From Bacteroidota bacterium (GTDB lineage Bacteria; Bacteroidota; Bacteroidia; Bacteroidales; Prolixibacteraceae), in assembly GCA_023251455.1 (NCBI GenBank), contig JAHEYT010000068.1, positions 1 through 34,803 on the forward strand: a DNA stretch of 34,803 nt, given 5' to 3'. The stretch's first letter is position 1, and every line of letters begins with the position of its first letter. The position numbers were made by a program, and so were the translations under genes. Of this stretch, positions 8,569 to 15,750 are shown piece after piece. The notes beneath the pieces are model-generated. The model had not been told where the DNA came from. It saw only the letters and a list, made by a program, of their open reading frames with translations, and searched no databases.

Positions 8569-9304
8569 AGCTTGGTATTTGAGCAGTTTCCAATCCGTGG
8601 ATGTATTCTTTTTTGAACTGTTTCAGTTCACCATTACGGATGATTTCGTGAATAAGTCCATCCTTGAGCCTGATAATCTGATTGGTCATTGCAGCAATAT
8701 CATGTTCATGAGTTACAATAATCACCGTAATTCCGGAATTATTGACATCTTTCAATATATCCATCACCTCGTACGAAGTTGCTGAGTCGAGCGCACCGGT
8801 TGGTTCGTCGGCCAAAATAATCTTTGGTTGCGAAATGAGGGCGCGGGCAATGGCTACACGTTGTTTCTGACCTCCCGACATTTCGTTTGGCATGTGGTTC
8901 GCCCAGTCTTTCAATCCTAATTTTTCGAGGTATTCCATCGCAATCAGGTTACGCTTTTTACGTGGAACTCCTTTGTAGTATAGTGGAAGCGCTACGTTTT
9001 CCACTGCATTTTTAAACGAAATCAGGTTGAACGACTGAAAAATAAAACCAACCAAATCGTTGCGGTATTTGGCAGCTTTTTTCTCACTCATGTTTTGGAT
9101 CAGATTACCCGACAAATGGTAAGTTCCATTGTCATAATTATCGAGCATCCCCAGTATATTCAGAAGAGTTGATTTTCCGGAACCGGAAGAACCCATGATG
9201 GAAACAAAGTCACCCTGTTCGATCTGAAGGTCGATGCCTTTCAGAACATGGAGACTGTTGTTTCCCATTACATAGGATTTGTGAATGTTGTTTAATCTAA
9301 TCAT
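8561..9304 (-). CDS. ABC transporter ATP-binding protein (MacB/LolD type)
   Basis: A 247-residue nucleotide-binding subunit that powers the two permeases. Walker A is GSSGSGKST (residues 38-46), the Q-loop is in GFIFQSFNL, the signature is MSGGQ (142-146), Walker B with catalytic Glu is IILADEP (162-168), the D-loop is GALD and the switch His is H199 (VTHEHD). It belongs to the LolD/MacB/FtsE group by the MSEKKAAKYRN and FKNAVENVALPL segments. It is the first gene of the five-gene operon; the 52 bases before it hold no obvious promoter, so transcription may begin further up in 9305-9618. Confidence 0.95.
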   Translation of the reverse strand: MIRLNNIHKSYVMGNNSLHVLKGIDLQIEQGDFVSIMGSSGSGKSTLLNILGMLDNYDNGTYHLSGNLIQNMSEKKAAKYRNDLVGFIFQSFNLISFKNAVENVALPLYYKGVPRKKRNLIAMEYLEKLGLKDWANHMPNEMSGGQKQRVAIARALISQPKIILADEPTGALDSATSYEVMDILKDVNNSGITVIIVTHEHDIAAMTNQIIRLKDGLIHEIIRNGELKQFKKEYIHGLETAQIPSYV

Positions 9305-9618
9305 GGCTTTGTTTTCTGTTAGTTTTCAATGTCAAAATTCGGTAATGCCGTTGGCTTTATTCTACTTTTTTCGATGAATGGCCGATTTTATCCTGTAAAT
9401 GGATTAATTTATCTGTTTTATCCAATTTAGCCTTCATTAATCTGCCGGAGAATGGATAAACCAACCATTCCGTTTTCTGTTTCTGTTCTTTGTACACAAT
9501 GGAATAAGACGGATAGCTTTGCGATTCGTTACAAGAATTAACGATTTTTGGCAAAAAAACCTTACGCGATTGGTTATTTGCCAACGAGCTAAGGACTTAA
9601 ATAAATAATATGGAGTAT
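9305..9618. other. Intergenic region between nickel locus and efflux operon, with a doubtful small frame
   Basis: This 314-base gap separates the nickel-transporter-like gene from the efflux operon, all on the minus strand. It holds a minus-strand frame of 75 residues (9357-9584) that opens only with TTG, has no ATG near its start, and shows no domain I recognise, though the composition (YSIVYKEQKQKTEWLVYPFS) is not absurd for protein. It could be a small unknown gene, a remnant, or chance. The efflux promoter and any regulator site should be here, but no convincing TTTG-N19-TAnnTTTG pair is visible on the minus strand. Confidence 0.4.
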
Positions 9619-10323
9619 TTACCAACCCAGAAAATGCATTCCAAGGCCTGCACCTAGAATGACAATGCCAGCTATCAGGTGCATGTATTTCTCTTTGGAT
9701 TTAAATTTCAGGAATGAAGAACCTAAATGACCAAGGTAGACGATGAACATCATGGTAGCTATTGTGGCAATTCCAAAGAACAGGGCAACCGAAGCAATTC
9801 CGGTTGAACTCCTTTGTACTGCCGGGATAAATAGCATTGGGATTAATACTTCGCAAGGACCAAAAACAAAAATGATAAACAAAACCCATGGCGTCAATTT
9901 GGTTTCGTCCACTTTTTCCTCTAATCCGTGGCTAACCTGATGCTTGATTTCACGAAGATTTTTGGGGATCAGAAAATTCGGCAAGTGATGATGCCCTCCA
10001 TTCTTCAGGAACTTATAAAAGCCATAAACCGTATAGGCCAGTCCAAAGGCGATCAGCAATAAAGCAACAATGTCTCCCCTGAATTCTTCGATAAATGTCA
10101 GTTTATTTAAGCTGATTCCCAATGCTATTCCAACAAGTCCAATGACGACTGAACCTCCAACATGTCCAACTCCTGAAACAAAAGTAATCCACATGGTTTT
10201 TGGAACGCTCCAGTTTCTGGCTTTGCTCAACACGATAAAAGGCAGATAATGGTCAGGGCCCAGTGCTGTGTGAATGAATCCTAGTGAAGCAGCTGTAAGC
10301 GAAAGCAGGAAAAGCTCATCCAT
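9619..10323 (-). CDS. Probable nickel/cobalt transporter (NicO/HupE/UreH-like membrane protein)
   Basis: A 234-residue membrane protein with about six helices. Helix 1 carries H18 and D24-H25 (HTALGPDHYLPF), reminiscent of the metal-binding HX4DH signature of NiCoT/NicO transporters but with one more residue between His and Asp. A GxGHVGG motif follows in helix 2 (residues 51-57), a His-rich loop (GGHHHL, 109-114) lies mid-protein, and FGPCEVLIP occurs in helix 4. It starts 8 bases after larB stops and is the last gene of the nickel operon, so nickel import (or balance) for the pincer cofactor is the natural role. The direction of transport is not provable from sequence: RcnA relatives export, HupE/UreH relatives import. 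Confidence 0.78.
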   Translation of the reverse strand: MDELFLLSLTAASLGFIHTALGPDHYLPFIVLSKARNWSVPKTMWITFVSGVGHVGGSVVIGLVGIALGISLNKLTFIEEFRGDIVALLLIAFGLAYTVYGFYKFLKNGGHHHLPNFLIPKNLREIKHQVSHGLEEKVDETKLTPWVLFIIFVFGPCEVLIPMLFIPAVQRSSTGIASVALFFGIATIATMMFIVYLGHLGSSFLKFKSKEKYMHLIAGIVILGAGLGMHFLGW

Positions 10324-10331
10324 TTGAAATA

Positions 10332-11069
10332 CTATAATTTGTTGATCAAAGAGGCCTGGCAGGCAGCGCCAAAACCATTGTCGATATTGACGACAGATAC
10401 TCCACTGGCACAGCTGTTCAGCATAGATAATAGTGCGGATAATCCCTGAAAATTGGCGCCATATCCAATGCTGGTTGGTACGCCAATAACGGGCTTGTCA
10501 ACTAATCCGCCAACCACGCTGGCCAATGCGCCTTCCATACCAGCAACGACAATAATTACCCGTGCATTCCGGATCAGGTCCAACTTATTGAAAAGCCGAT
10601 GGATTCCAGCAACTCCGACATCATAAACGGTTACCACTTCATTGTTGAGAAAACGGGCTGTTTCAACTGCCTCTTCAGCTACCGGAAGGTCAGACGTTCC
10701 GGCTGATATAACGGCGATATAACCTTTCTCCGAAATTTCTTCTTTATGCTTGTAAACTATCGTTTTTGCCAATGGATTATAAACGGCATCAGGCACGACA
10801 CTTTTAACTGCCTCGTAAATCTCAGGAGTGGCGCGGGTTGCCAAAATATCAATTCCTTTGTTGAACATCCGTTCTGCAATCAACCGAACCTGCTCGGTCG
10901 TTTTTCCTGAAGCATAAATCACTTCCGGTAGGCCAGTTCGGTGCAGGCGGTCGGTGTCAATGGTAGCAAAACCCATTTCTTCAATGCCTCGTTTGGTGAA
11001 ATGCGACAGCGCCTCCACCAAGTCCATTTCGCCGTCTTTGTATTTTTCGAGAATATCCTGAATGTCCAT
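10332..11069 (-). CDS. larB: LarB, pyridinium-3,5-biscarboxylic acid mononucleotide synthase
   Basis: LarB carboxylates the pyridinium ring of nicotinic acid adenine dinucleotide and releases AMP, the first step to the nickel-pincer nucleotide. The protein is 245 residues from the ATG at 11069, chosen over an upstream in-frame start because it begins one base past the larC stop and gives the family start MDIQDIL. The N-terminal part has the LarB-specific segment (GFATIDTDRLHRTGLPEVIYA). The C-terminal part is a PurE-like Rossmann fold (VISAGTSDLPVAEEAVETA, VAGMEGALASVVGGL) ending LNSCASGVSVVNIDNGFGAA with the conserved Cys. Cytoplasmic. Very secure by motif and by its position between larC and the transporter. 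Confidence 0.95.
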   Translation of the reverse strand: MDIQDILEKYKDGEMDLVEALSHFTKRGIEEMGFATIDTDRLHRTGLPEVIYASGKTTEQVRLIAERMFNKGIDILATRATPEIYEAVKSVVPDAVYNPLAKTIVYKHKEEISEKGYIAVISAGTSDLPVAEEAVETARFLNNEVVTVYDVGVAGIHRLFNKLDLIRNARVIIVVAGMEGALASVVGGLVDKPVIGVPTSIGYGANFQGLSALLSMLNSCASGVSVVNIDNGFGAACQASLINKL

Positions 11070-11070
11070 A

Positions 11071-12243
11071 TTATCGACTTTTTGTAATGATTTTTTCCAC
11101 CTCATTCAGGCTGAGTCCGTGCTCGGTTGCCAGCTTCTTCAGGTCTTCAAATTCAGGTTTAAACCGAATTTCTTTTCCTTGAAAATAACTGCATTTCACC
11201 CGAACTTTTCCCAGCTCAGTTTCAATTTCTTTTTCCTGACGGTCGAGAACCGTTTTTGCAACCGAATATTCACGCAGTCCAATGGTGGTGCTGTTATTGA
11301 AGATGATTGCTTTCATTTCCGGAGCATTTTTTTTGCTGCAAAGAACTGAAAGCATATTGGCCGGTCTTGATTTTTTCATGATGATTGGTGTCAAAAAAAC
11401 ATCGCTGGCACCTGCATCAAAGAGTTTTCCGAAAAGATGATCGTACCATTCCGGATTCATATCGTCGATGTTACATTCGAGCATCCATGCTTCCTCAAGC
11501 CGGGTCGAATCTGCTGATTCGTCGTTTTCCGAAAGGTAAACCCGCAACACATTGGGAACCTCCGAAACATCGCGTTGCCCGATTCCATAAGCAGTCTTTT
11601 TTATCGGGAAATCAATCTGATCGGTAAATTCATCAACAGTGGCAACTAAAATGGCAGCACCTGTTGGTGTAGTCGCTTCGTGCTGAACCAAGCCTGTTTT
11701 AACAGGTACATTTTGAACAATCAATGTGGTAGCGGGGGCCGGAACAGGCATAATACCATGAGCACATTTTACCATTCCGCCGCCTAATTGGATTGGTGAC
11801 GACATCACTTTGTCCACTTTCAGGTAATCGAGACAAATGGCAGCGCCAACGATGTCGGCAATCGAATCCAACGCACCAACTTCATGAAAATGAACCCGCT
11901 CCTTGCTGATGTTATGAACTTTAGCTTCGGCAACGGCAATCAAATCGAATATTCTGAGCGATAGAATTTTAACTTCCGGAGAAAGTGTGCTTCGATTAAC
12001 CAATTCCTCTACATGACGCAAGTGACGGTGCTTTTCGTTCTCCGGATTTTCAATAACCACGGTTGCTTTGGTTCCTGAAATTCCCCTGCGGGAGTCTTTC
12101 TGAATCTCCAGATGAAATCCTTCGATGTTCAATTTCTGTAATTCAGCAGTCAAATGATCGGGGTCAACACCCAGATCGATCATAGCGCCAAGGTTCATAT
12201 CTCCGCTGATCCCGGCAAAACAATCGTAATATAATATTTTCAT
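11071..12243 (-). CDS. larC: LarC, nickel-pincer cofactor nickel insertase (single unbroken frame)
   Basis: LarC inserts nickel into the dithiolated pyridinium nucleotide using CTP. The 390-residue protein begins MKILYYDCFAGISGDMNLGA, the family hallmark, with the HFHEVGALDSIADIVGAA segment mid-protein and MLECNIDDMNPEWYDHLF marking the start of the LarC2 half. In Lactiplantibacillus plantarum larC is split into larC1 and larC2 and needs a programmed frameshift; here both halves are in one frame with no shift. The ATG overlaps the larE stop as ATGA, and the stop lies one base before larB, so larE, larC and larB are tightly coupled. Secure. Confidence 0.96.
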   Translation of the reverse strand: MKILYYDCFAGISGDMNLGAMIDLGVDPDHLTAELQKLNIEGFHLEIQKDSRRGISGTKATVVIENPENEKHRHLRHVEELVNRSTLSPEVKILSLRIFDLIAVAEAKVHNISKERVHFHEVGALDSIADIVGAAICLDYLKVDKVMSSPIQLGGGMVKCAHGIMPVPAPATTLIVQNVPVKTGLVQHEATTPTGAAILVATVDEFTDQIDFPIKKTAYGIGQRDVSEVPNVLRVYLSENDESADSTRLEEAWMLECNIDDMNPEWYDHLFGKLFDAGASDVFLTPIIMKKSRPANMLSVLCSKKNAPEMKAIIFNNSTTIGLREYSVAKTVLDRQEKEIETELGKVRVKCSYFQGKEIRFKPEFEDLKKLATEHGLSLNEVEKIITKSR

Positions 12244-13085
12244 ATCTTGTTATTTTTCAGTTCTGAGGTATTTATTGCCCGATTCATTTTTCCCGAAACT
12301 AAACCCTCGTCATCAATTTCAACGCGGGCAAATCCGAGGTTTCTGATGTCGTTATAAACTCGGTCTTTGATTGCAAGAAGTTTTTCCAGATCTTCTTGCT
12401 GAACTTCAATTCGGCCAAAGGTTCCAAAGTGACGAACCCGAACATCTTCAAAACCGTAGCTGTTCAAAATATCTTCAGCAGCTTCAATTTGCTTGAGTTT
12501 TTCAAGCGTAACAGCCTGATTGTATGGAATTCGGGAACTCAGGCACGGGCTGGCAGGTTTGTTCCAGTTCGGTAAATTGAAATGGTGGGCGATCTCCCTG
12601 ATTTCATCTTTGGTAATTTGGCAATCGACCAGTGGAGAGAGAACCAGATTTTTCTGGGCTGCATCAATACCTGGCCGGTAATCTCCCAAGTCATCGTAAT
12701 TGGTTCCGCTTAAAACCTCAAACCCAGTGTATTCTTTCTTCATTTCCTGAAGGTCGTGGAACAGGTGATCCTTGCAAAAGAAGCAACGATTAATTGGGTT
12801 TTCGCTATAGTTCGAATCGCTCAGTTCGTCGGTTTTAATTACACGAAGTTGTATATCGAATTCTTCGCAGAACGATTGAGCCAGCTTAAAATCTTTATTT
12901 TTCAAACTTTCGGAATTGGAGATTACGCCAATTGCACCATCACGACCTTGAAACTTTCGGGCCAGATAAAGGACTAAGGTGGAATCGATTCCTCCGGAAA
13001 AGGCAACAATGGAGCCTTTTCGTTGCCTGAACCAGTTTTCAAGCAAATGGAGTTTTTCGTTTAGAGCAGTATTTAGTTCGTTCAT
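12240..13085 (-). CDS. larE: LarE, ATP-dependent sulfur transferase for nickel-pincer cofactor
   Basis: LarE adenylylates the carboxylates of the LarB product and installs sulfur. The 281-residue protein has the PP-loop SGGIDS (residues 30-35) after GSIVAF. Cys181 in SPCLSSR aligns with the sacrificial Cys176 of the L. plantarum enzyme. A CxxC pair (C101 and C104, RCFFCK) is also present; LarE proteins with three conserved cysteines can carry a [4Fe-4S] cluster and act catalytically, so this one may be of that kind, an inference that needs alignment. The C-terminal domain contains the VRVRHFGTFGRIEV segment. It starts 55 bases after the regulator gene and overlaps larC by four bases. Confidence 0.95.
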   Translation of the reverse strand: MNELNTALNEKLHLLENWFRQRKGSIVAFSGGIDSTLVLYLARKFQGRDGAIGVISNSESLKNKDFKLAQSFCEEFDIQLRVIKTDELSDSNYSENPINRCFFCKDHLFHDLQEMKKEYTGFEVLSGTNYDDLGDYRPGIDAAQKNLVLSPLVDCQITKDEIREIAHHFNLPNWNKPASPCLSSRIPYNQAVTLEKLKQIEAAEDILNSYGFEDVRVRHFGTFGRIEVQQEDLEKLLAIKDRVYNDIRNLGFARVEIDDEGLVSGKMNRAINTSELKNNKI

Positions 13086-13140
13086 ATCAATGATTGATGC
13101 TACTTTTAATCGATTTGGTGTTACTATTTGGGTAAAAAAA

Positions 13141-13542
13141 TTATTCTGTTTTACTCATGATCAGCTTTCCATGCTGAATGCCTTTTATGCCAATTAACTT
13201 GTCAGACAGTTCGGTCAACCGTCGCGAAGCTCCTTTCACTGCAATAATCTCCATAGAGTTTTGCTCACTCAGGTTAAATTGCTGAACACCAATCACCACA
13301 TCGCGGTATTGAAGTTGAAGCTCGGCCGATCGGGTACGGATTTCAGGTTTCAGGTTACTGTAAACCATTACTACTGCACCGGCCACCAGGTTGTCGCATT
13401 TCCATTTCTGCTCCACCAGGTTTTTCTCAATTAGGTAGCGGATGGCCTGCGACCGGTTCGAAAAATTGTTCTCGGTCACATATTGGTCGAGTGCGGTAAG
13501 CAACTCTTCTTCCAACGAAACGCCAAAACGCGAAACTCCCAT
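13141..13542 (-). CDS. NikR-family ribbon-helix-helix regulator lacking canonical nickel ligands
   Basis: A 133-residue protein with the NikR plan: an RHH DNA-binding domain (residues 1-48, VSRFGVSLEEELLTALDQYV, then NRSQAIRYLIEK) and a C-terminal ACT-like domain (MEIIAVKGASRRLTELSDKL, then GIKGIQHGKLIM). In E. coli NikR nickel is held by H76, H87, H89 and C95. The corresponding stretch here is LQLQYRDVVIGVQQFNLSEQNSMEI, shown in parts: Q87, F89 and S96 replace H87, H89 and C95, and no His lies near 76. High-affinity square-planar nickel binding of the known type is therefore not possible. It may sense another ligand, bind metal elsewhere (H124 in IQHGK, C49), or repress without metal. As the first gene before larE, larC and larB it probably controls them. 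Confidence 0.88.
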   Translation of the reverse strand: MGVSRFGVSLEEELLTALDQYVTENNFSNRSQAIRYLIEKNLVEQKWKCDNLVAGAVVMVYSNLKPEIRTRSAELQLQYRDVVIGVQQFNLSEQNSMEIIAVKGASRRLTELSDKLIGIKGIQHGKLIMSKTE

Positions 13543-13569
13543 GTGTTACTTTTTTGCTAATTCGTGTTA
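13543..13569 (-). promoter_or_regulatory. Phased direct repeat before the NikR-like gene (candidate operator)
   Basis: TAACAC on the minus strand occurs at 13564-13569 and again at 13543-13548, exactly 21 bp apart (two helical turns), between the promoter and the start codon. The site is a direct repeat, not the GTATGA-N16-TCATAC palindrome of E. coli NikR. It is suitably placed for the encoded RHH protein, but binding is inferred. Confidence 0.4.
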
Positions 13570-13577
13570 TTTTGAAA

Positions 13578-13608
13578 CGAAGATAAAGTATTGAGTGGAT
13601 AATTCAAA
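13578..13608 (-). promoter_or_regulatory. Promoter of the nikR-like/lar operon
   Basis: On the minus strand a TTTG -33 box (13605-13608 on the plus strand reads CAAA) is followed after exactly 19 bases by TATCTTCG (13578-13585), a one-base variant of the Bacteroidota -7 element TAnnTTTG. The start codon at 13542 is 35 bases further on. Confidence 0.65.
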
Positions 13609-13647
13609 TCAGGAAGGTGATATAAAAACTAAATATTGTCCTTTAAT

Positions 13648-14166
13648 TTAGTGTTTCTCTGAGATGGCATCAAAATGCATGATCTTATCGGTATAGGCCA
13701 AAAGGACTGCTGATATTAAAAACACGAGGTGAATACCAATTTGGAGCAAAGCATCTTGCAGCGGAACATTGTGAATATCGACAAATGTTTTTAGAAGGTG
13801 CACGCCTGATATGCTGACAAGCGAAATGATAAGTTTAATCTTCAAAGTGCTGGCATTAATTTTTGTTAACCAGTCGGGTTTGTCAGTATGGCTATCGAAT
13901 TCAATTTTACTAACAAAAGTCCAATATCCCCCAATAAATACAACTACCAATAGGTTGATTACCATTGAGATATCAATCAGGCCTAAAACAGATAGCATGA
14001 TCATATTTTCACTCAGGATAGAGAAATTTGATAAAAGATGCCATAATTGTACCATAAACTTGACGGCATATAATATCGATGCAATAATAAGTCCCAGATA
14101 AACCGGCATTTGAATCCAGCGACTAAAAAAGATTAATTGCTCTATTCGTTTCTCAACCATTTCCAT
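13648..14166 (-). CDS. YqhA-family (UPF0114) inner membrane protein
   Basis: A 172-residue membrane protein of the YqhA/UPF0114 family, function unknown. Matching family segments are FFSRWIQMPVYLGLIIASIL near the N terminus, LSVLGLIDISMVINLLVVVF, the soluble DKPDWLTKINASTLKIKLI stretch, SISGVHLLKTFVDIHNVP, and a last helix FLISAVLLAYTDKI. Four membrane helices are predicted by eye. An alternative start two codons on (14160) exists. It lies about 105 bases beyond the regulator's start, upstream of it on the minus strand, so it could share transcription with the nickel locus but the intervening promoter suggests separate control. Confidence 0.88.
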   Translation of the reverse strand: MEMVEKRIEQLIFFSRWIQMPVYLGLIIASILYAVKFMVQLWHLLSNFSILSENMIMLSVLGLIDISMVINLLVVVFIGGYWTFVSKIEFDSHTDKPDWLTKINASTLKIKLIISLVSISGVHLLKTFVDIHNVPLQDALLQIGIHLVFLISAVLLAYTDKIMHFDAISEKH

Positions 14167-14306
14167 AATTATTCAATTAAAATTTGCACTGCAAAACGTA
14201 TCATCCCGAAGGCTAATTAACGCTTGAATTTTGTTTTTGTTCTGCAATTGAAATAATCAAAACAGGATTCAACCAAATAATGAAGAATAGCCTAATCACA
14301 GAAATT

Positions 14307-14711
14307 TTACCAATTAAATACAATTGTCTGTTTCAAATCCGAATGCACGCTCAACGGAACCGGACTGGTACCAGCCACACTTTCAATCAATCGTTTTTCT
14401 TGCTCGGTGTAGCCTTTATTAGGGAAATTAAATTCCAGAACGACTTCGGACACCCGGCGAGGAGCATCGGCCATAATTTTGGTGATTTCGATTTCGGTGC
14501 CGGTTAGGTCGATTCCACTGTCCATGGCTTTGATGCCCATAATGGTCATGATGCAATTGCCCAGTGCAGTTGCCAGCAAATCGGTAGGAGAGAATGCTTC
14601 GCCTTTGCCACGGTTATCGCAAGGGGCATCGGTAATGATTTTGCTGCCCGATTGTAAATGAATATTTTCGGTGCGTAAATCGCCCAAATAAGTAGTTTTT
14701 ACTGTTGTCAT
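14307..14711 (-). CDS. OsmC/Ohr-family protein with only one of the two catalytic cysteines
   Basis: A 134-residue OsmC-family protein. These are peroxidases that reduce organic hydroperoxides with two cysteines. The first Cys is C53 (ALGNCIMTIMG, after FSPTDLLATAL). At the second site, normally a CPV motif, the sequence is SPV with S116 (GTSPVPLSVHSDL), so the two-Cys cycle cannot run. C31 (DAPCDN) is a possible replacement resolving Cys, or the protein may have a non-peroxidase role. Cytoplasmic, length normal. It stands between the small membrane protein and YqhA on the same strand with gaps of 39 and 140 bases. Confidence 0.9.
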   Translation of the reverse strand: MTTVKTTYLGDLRTENIHLQSGSKIITDAPCDNRGKGEAFSPTDLLATALGNCIMTIMGIKAMDSGIDLTGTEIEITKIMADAPRRVSEVVLEFNFPNKGYTEQEKRLIESVAGTSPVPLSVHSDLKQTIVFNW

Positions 14712-14750
14712 AGTTCAAATATTTTATCTGATTTCAGGAAGAATCTTAAT

Positions 14751-14966
14751 TTATTCAACAAACTTCCGTTCTTCAAGGTTCTTAATAATCTTTTTTAATC
14801 GATTGACATGAATGTTGCTTGCAATAGCTCCAAGGATAAATCCACCGAAAAGTAGAAAATATCCATAAGGATAATGCTGAAGTCTAAAAAATGCACCCAA
14901 CAAAACGGTAATTGCGGCAATCGCATAAACTATATTGATTATCTGATCAATTTTATTTCGATTCAT
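14751..14966 (-). CDS. Small two-helix membrane protein
   Basis: A 71-residue protein, MNRNKIDQIINIVYAIAAI at the start, with two membrane helices (about 12-28 and 36-53) joined by RLQHYPYG, and a charged C-terminal tail (NRLKKIIKNLEERK). The helix pair with a short aromatic turn recalls the membrane part of gliding protein GldL, and many Bacteroidota encode such small proteins, but I do not assign a function. It is the first gene of this short minus-strand run; 161 bases separate it from divergent riboflavin synthase. Confidence 0.75.
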   Translation of the reverse strand: MNRNKIDQIINIVYAIAAITVLLGAFFRLQHYPYGYFLLFGGFILGAIASNIHVNRLKKIIKNLEERKFVE

Positions 14967-15071
14967 TTTCTGATTTTTTACTTGAATATCAGGATAAATT
15001 TATGAAAAATAAGTCAAAATAGTTTGCCTGGATTCATATTTATGAAAATCAGCTTACCTCCACCAAATCGA

Positions 15072-15102
15072 TTTGTAACTCCATGCGAAACTTGTAACTT
15101 CG
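15072..15102 (+). promoter_or_regulatory. Promoter of riboflavin synthase gene
   Basis: TTTG (15072-15075), a 19-base spacer and TAACTTCG (15095-15102) match the Bacteroidota consensus but for one base in the -7 element. The ATG is 25 bases downstream. The same stretch is an imperfect direct repeat (TTGTAACT...GCGAAA twice, about 20-base period). No FMN riboswitch is present between this promoter and the start. Confidence 0.65.
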
Positions 15103-15127
15103 TAGCGAAATTTTAAATCAAGCGACC

Positions 15128-15736
15128 ATGTTTTCAGGAATAGTAGAAGAAGCCGGCAAAGTGATTGCCATTGAAAAAGATCAGGAAAATGTACATTTTA
15201 CGCTCACCTGTTCGTTTGTTGATGAGCTGAAAATCGACCAAAGTCTTTCGCATAACGGAGTATGTTTGACTGTTGTGAAAATCGACAACCAAGCCAAAAC
15301 CTATACTGTAACTGCCATTAAAGAAACTTTGCTGAAAACAAATCTGGGCAAATTAGTTCCGGGAAGCAAGGTGAACCTGGAGCGCAGCATGATGATGAAC
15401 GGCCGTTTGGACGGACACATTGTTCAGGGACATGTTGACCAGACTGCCACCTGCACCAAGGTTGAAGAAGCTGACGGAAGCTGGTATTTCACCTTCGAAT
15501 ATCCGTTTGACAAGGAAATGGCGCAGAAAGGTTATATGACTGTTGAGAAAGGTTCGGTTACCGTGAATGGCGTTAGCCTGACCGTGGTGAACTCGAAAGA
15601 CAATTCGTTCCAGGTGGCCATTATTCCGTACACCTACAACGAAACCAATTTCCACACCTTCGAAGTTGGAACAATGATTAATTTGGAATTTGATATTATC
15701 GGGAAGTATTTGAGCAAGTTGATGACTTACAAATAG
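15128..15736 (+). CDS. ribE: Riboflavin synthase, alpha subunit
   Basis: Riboflavin synthase dismutates two 6,7-dimethyl-8-ribityllumazine molecules into riboflavin and a pyrimidinedione. The 202-residue protein has the expected two lumazine-binding repeats: MFSGIVEEAGKVIAIE with NGVCLTVV (residues 1-97) and GHIVQGHVDQTATC with VNGVSLTVV (about 98-195). Residues MFSGIVE and the internal GHIVQGHVD are family hallmarks. Length is normal. It is a single-gene unit with its own promoter and a strong hairpin terminator; no other riboflavin gene is in the window, so the pathway genes are scattered in this genome. Confidence 0.97.
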   Translation: MFSGIVEEAGKVIAIEKDQENVHFTLTCSFVDELKIDQSLSHNGVCLTVVKIDNQAKTYTVTAIKETLLKTNLGKLVPGSKVNLERSMMMNGRLDGHIVQGHVDQTATCTKVEEADGSWYFTFEYPFDKEMAQKGYMTVEKGSVTVNGVSLTVVNSKDNSFQVAIIPYTYNETNFHTFEVGTMINLEFDIIGKYLSKLMTYK

Positions 15737-15750
15737 GAATGAGGGTCAAG

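Noticed and set aside
13543..13647. Classical NikR operator GTATGA-N16-TCATAC
   Set aside because: Neither half-site is present; only the TAACAC direct repeat is found.
14967..15127. FMN riboswitch before riboflavin synthase
   Set aside because: The gap is short, AT-rich and lacks the conserved RFN helices; a normal promoter occupies it.
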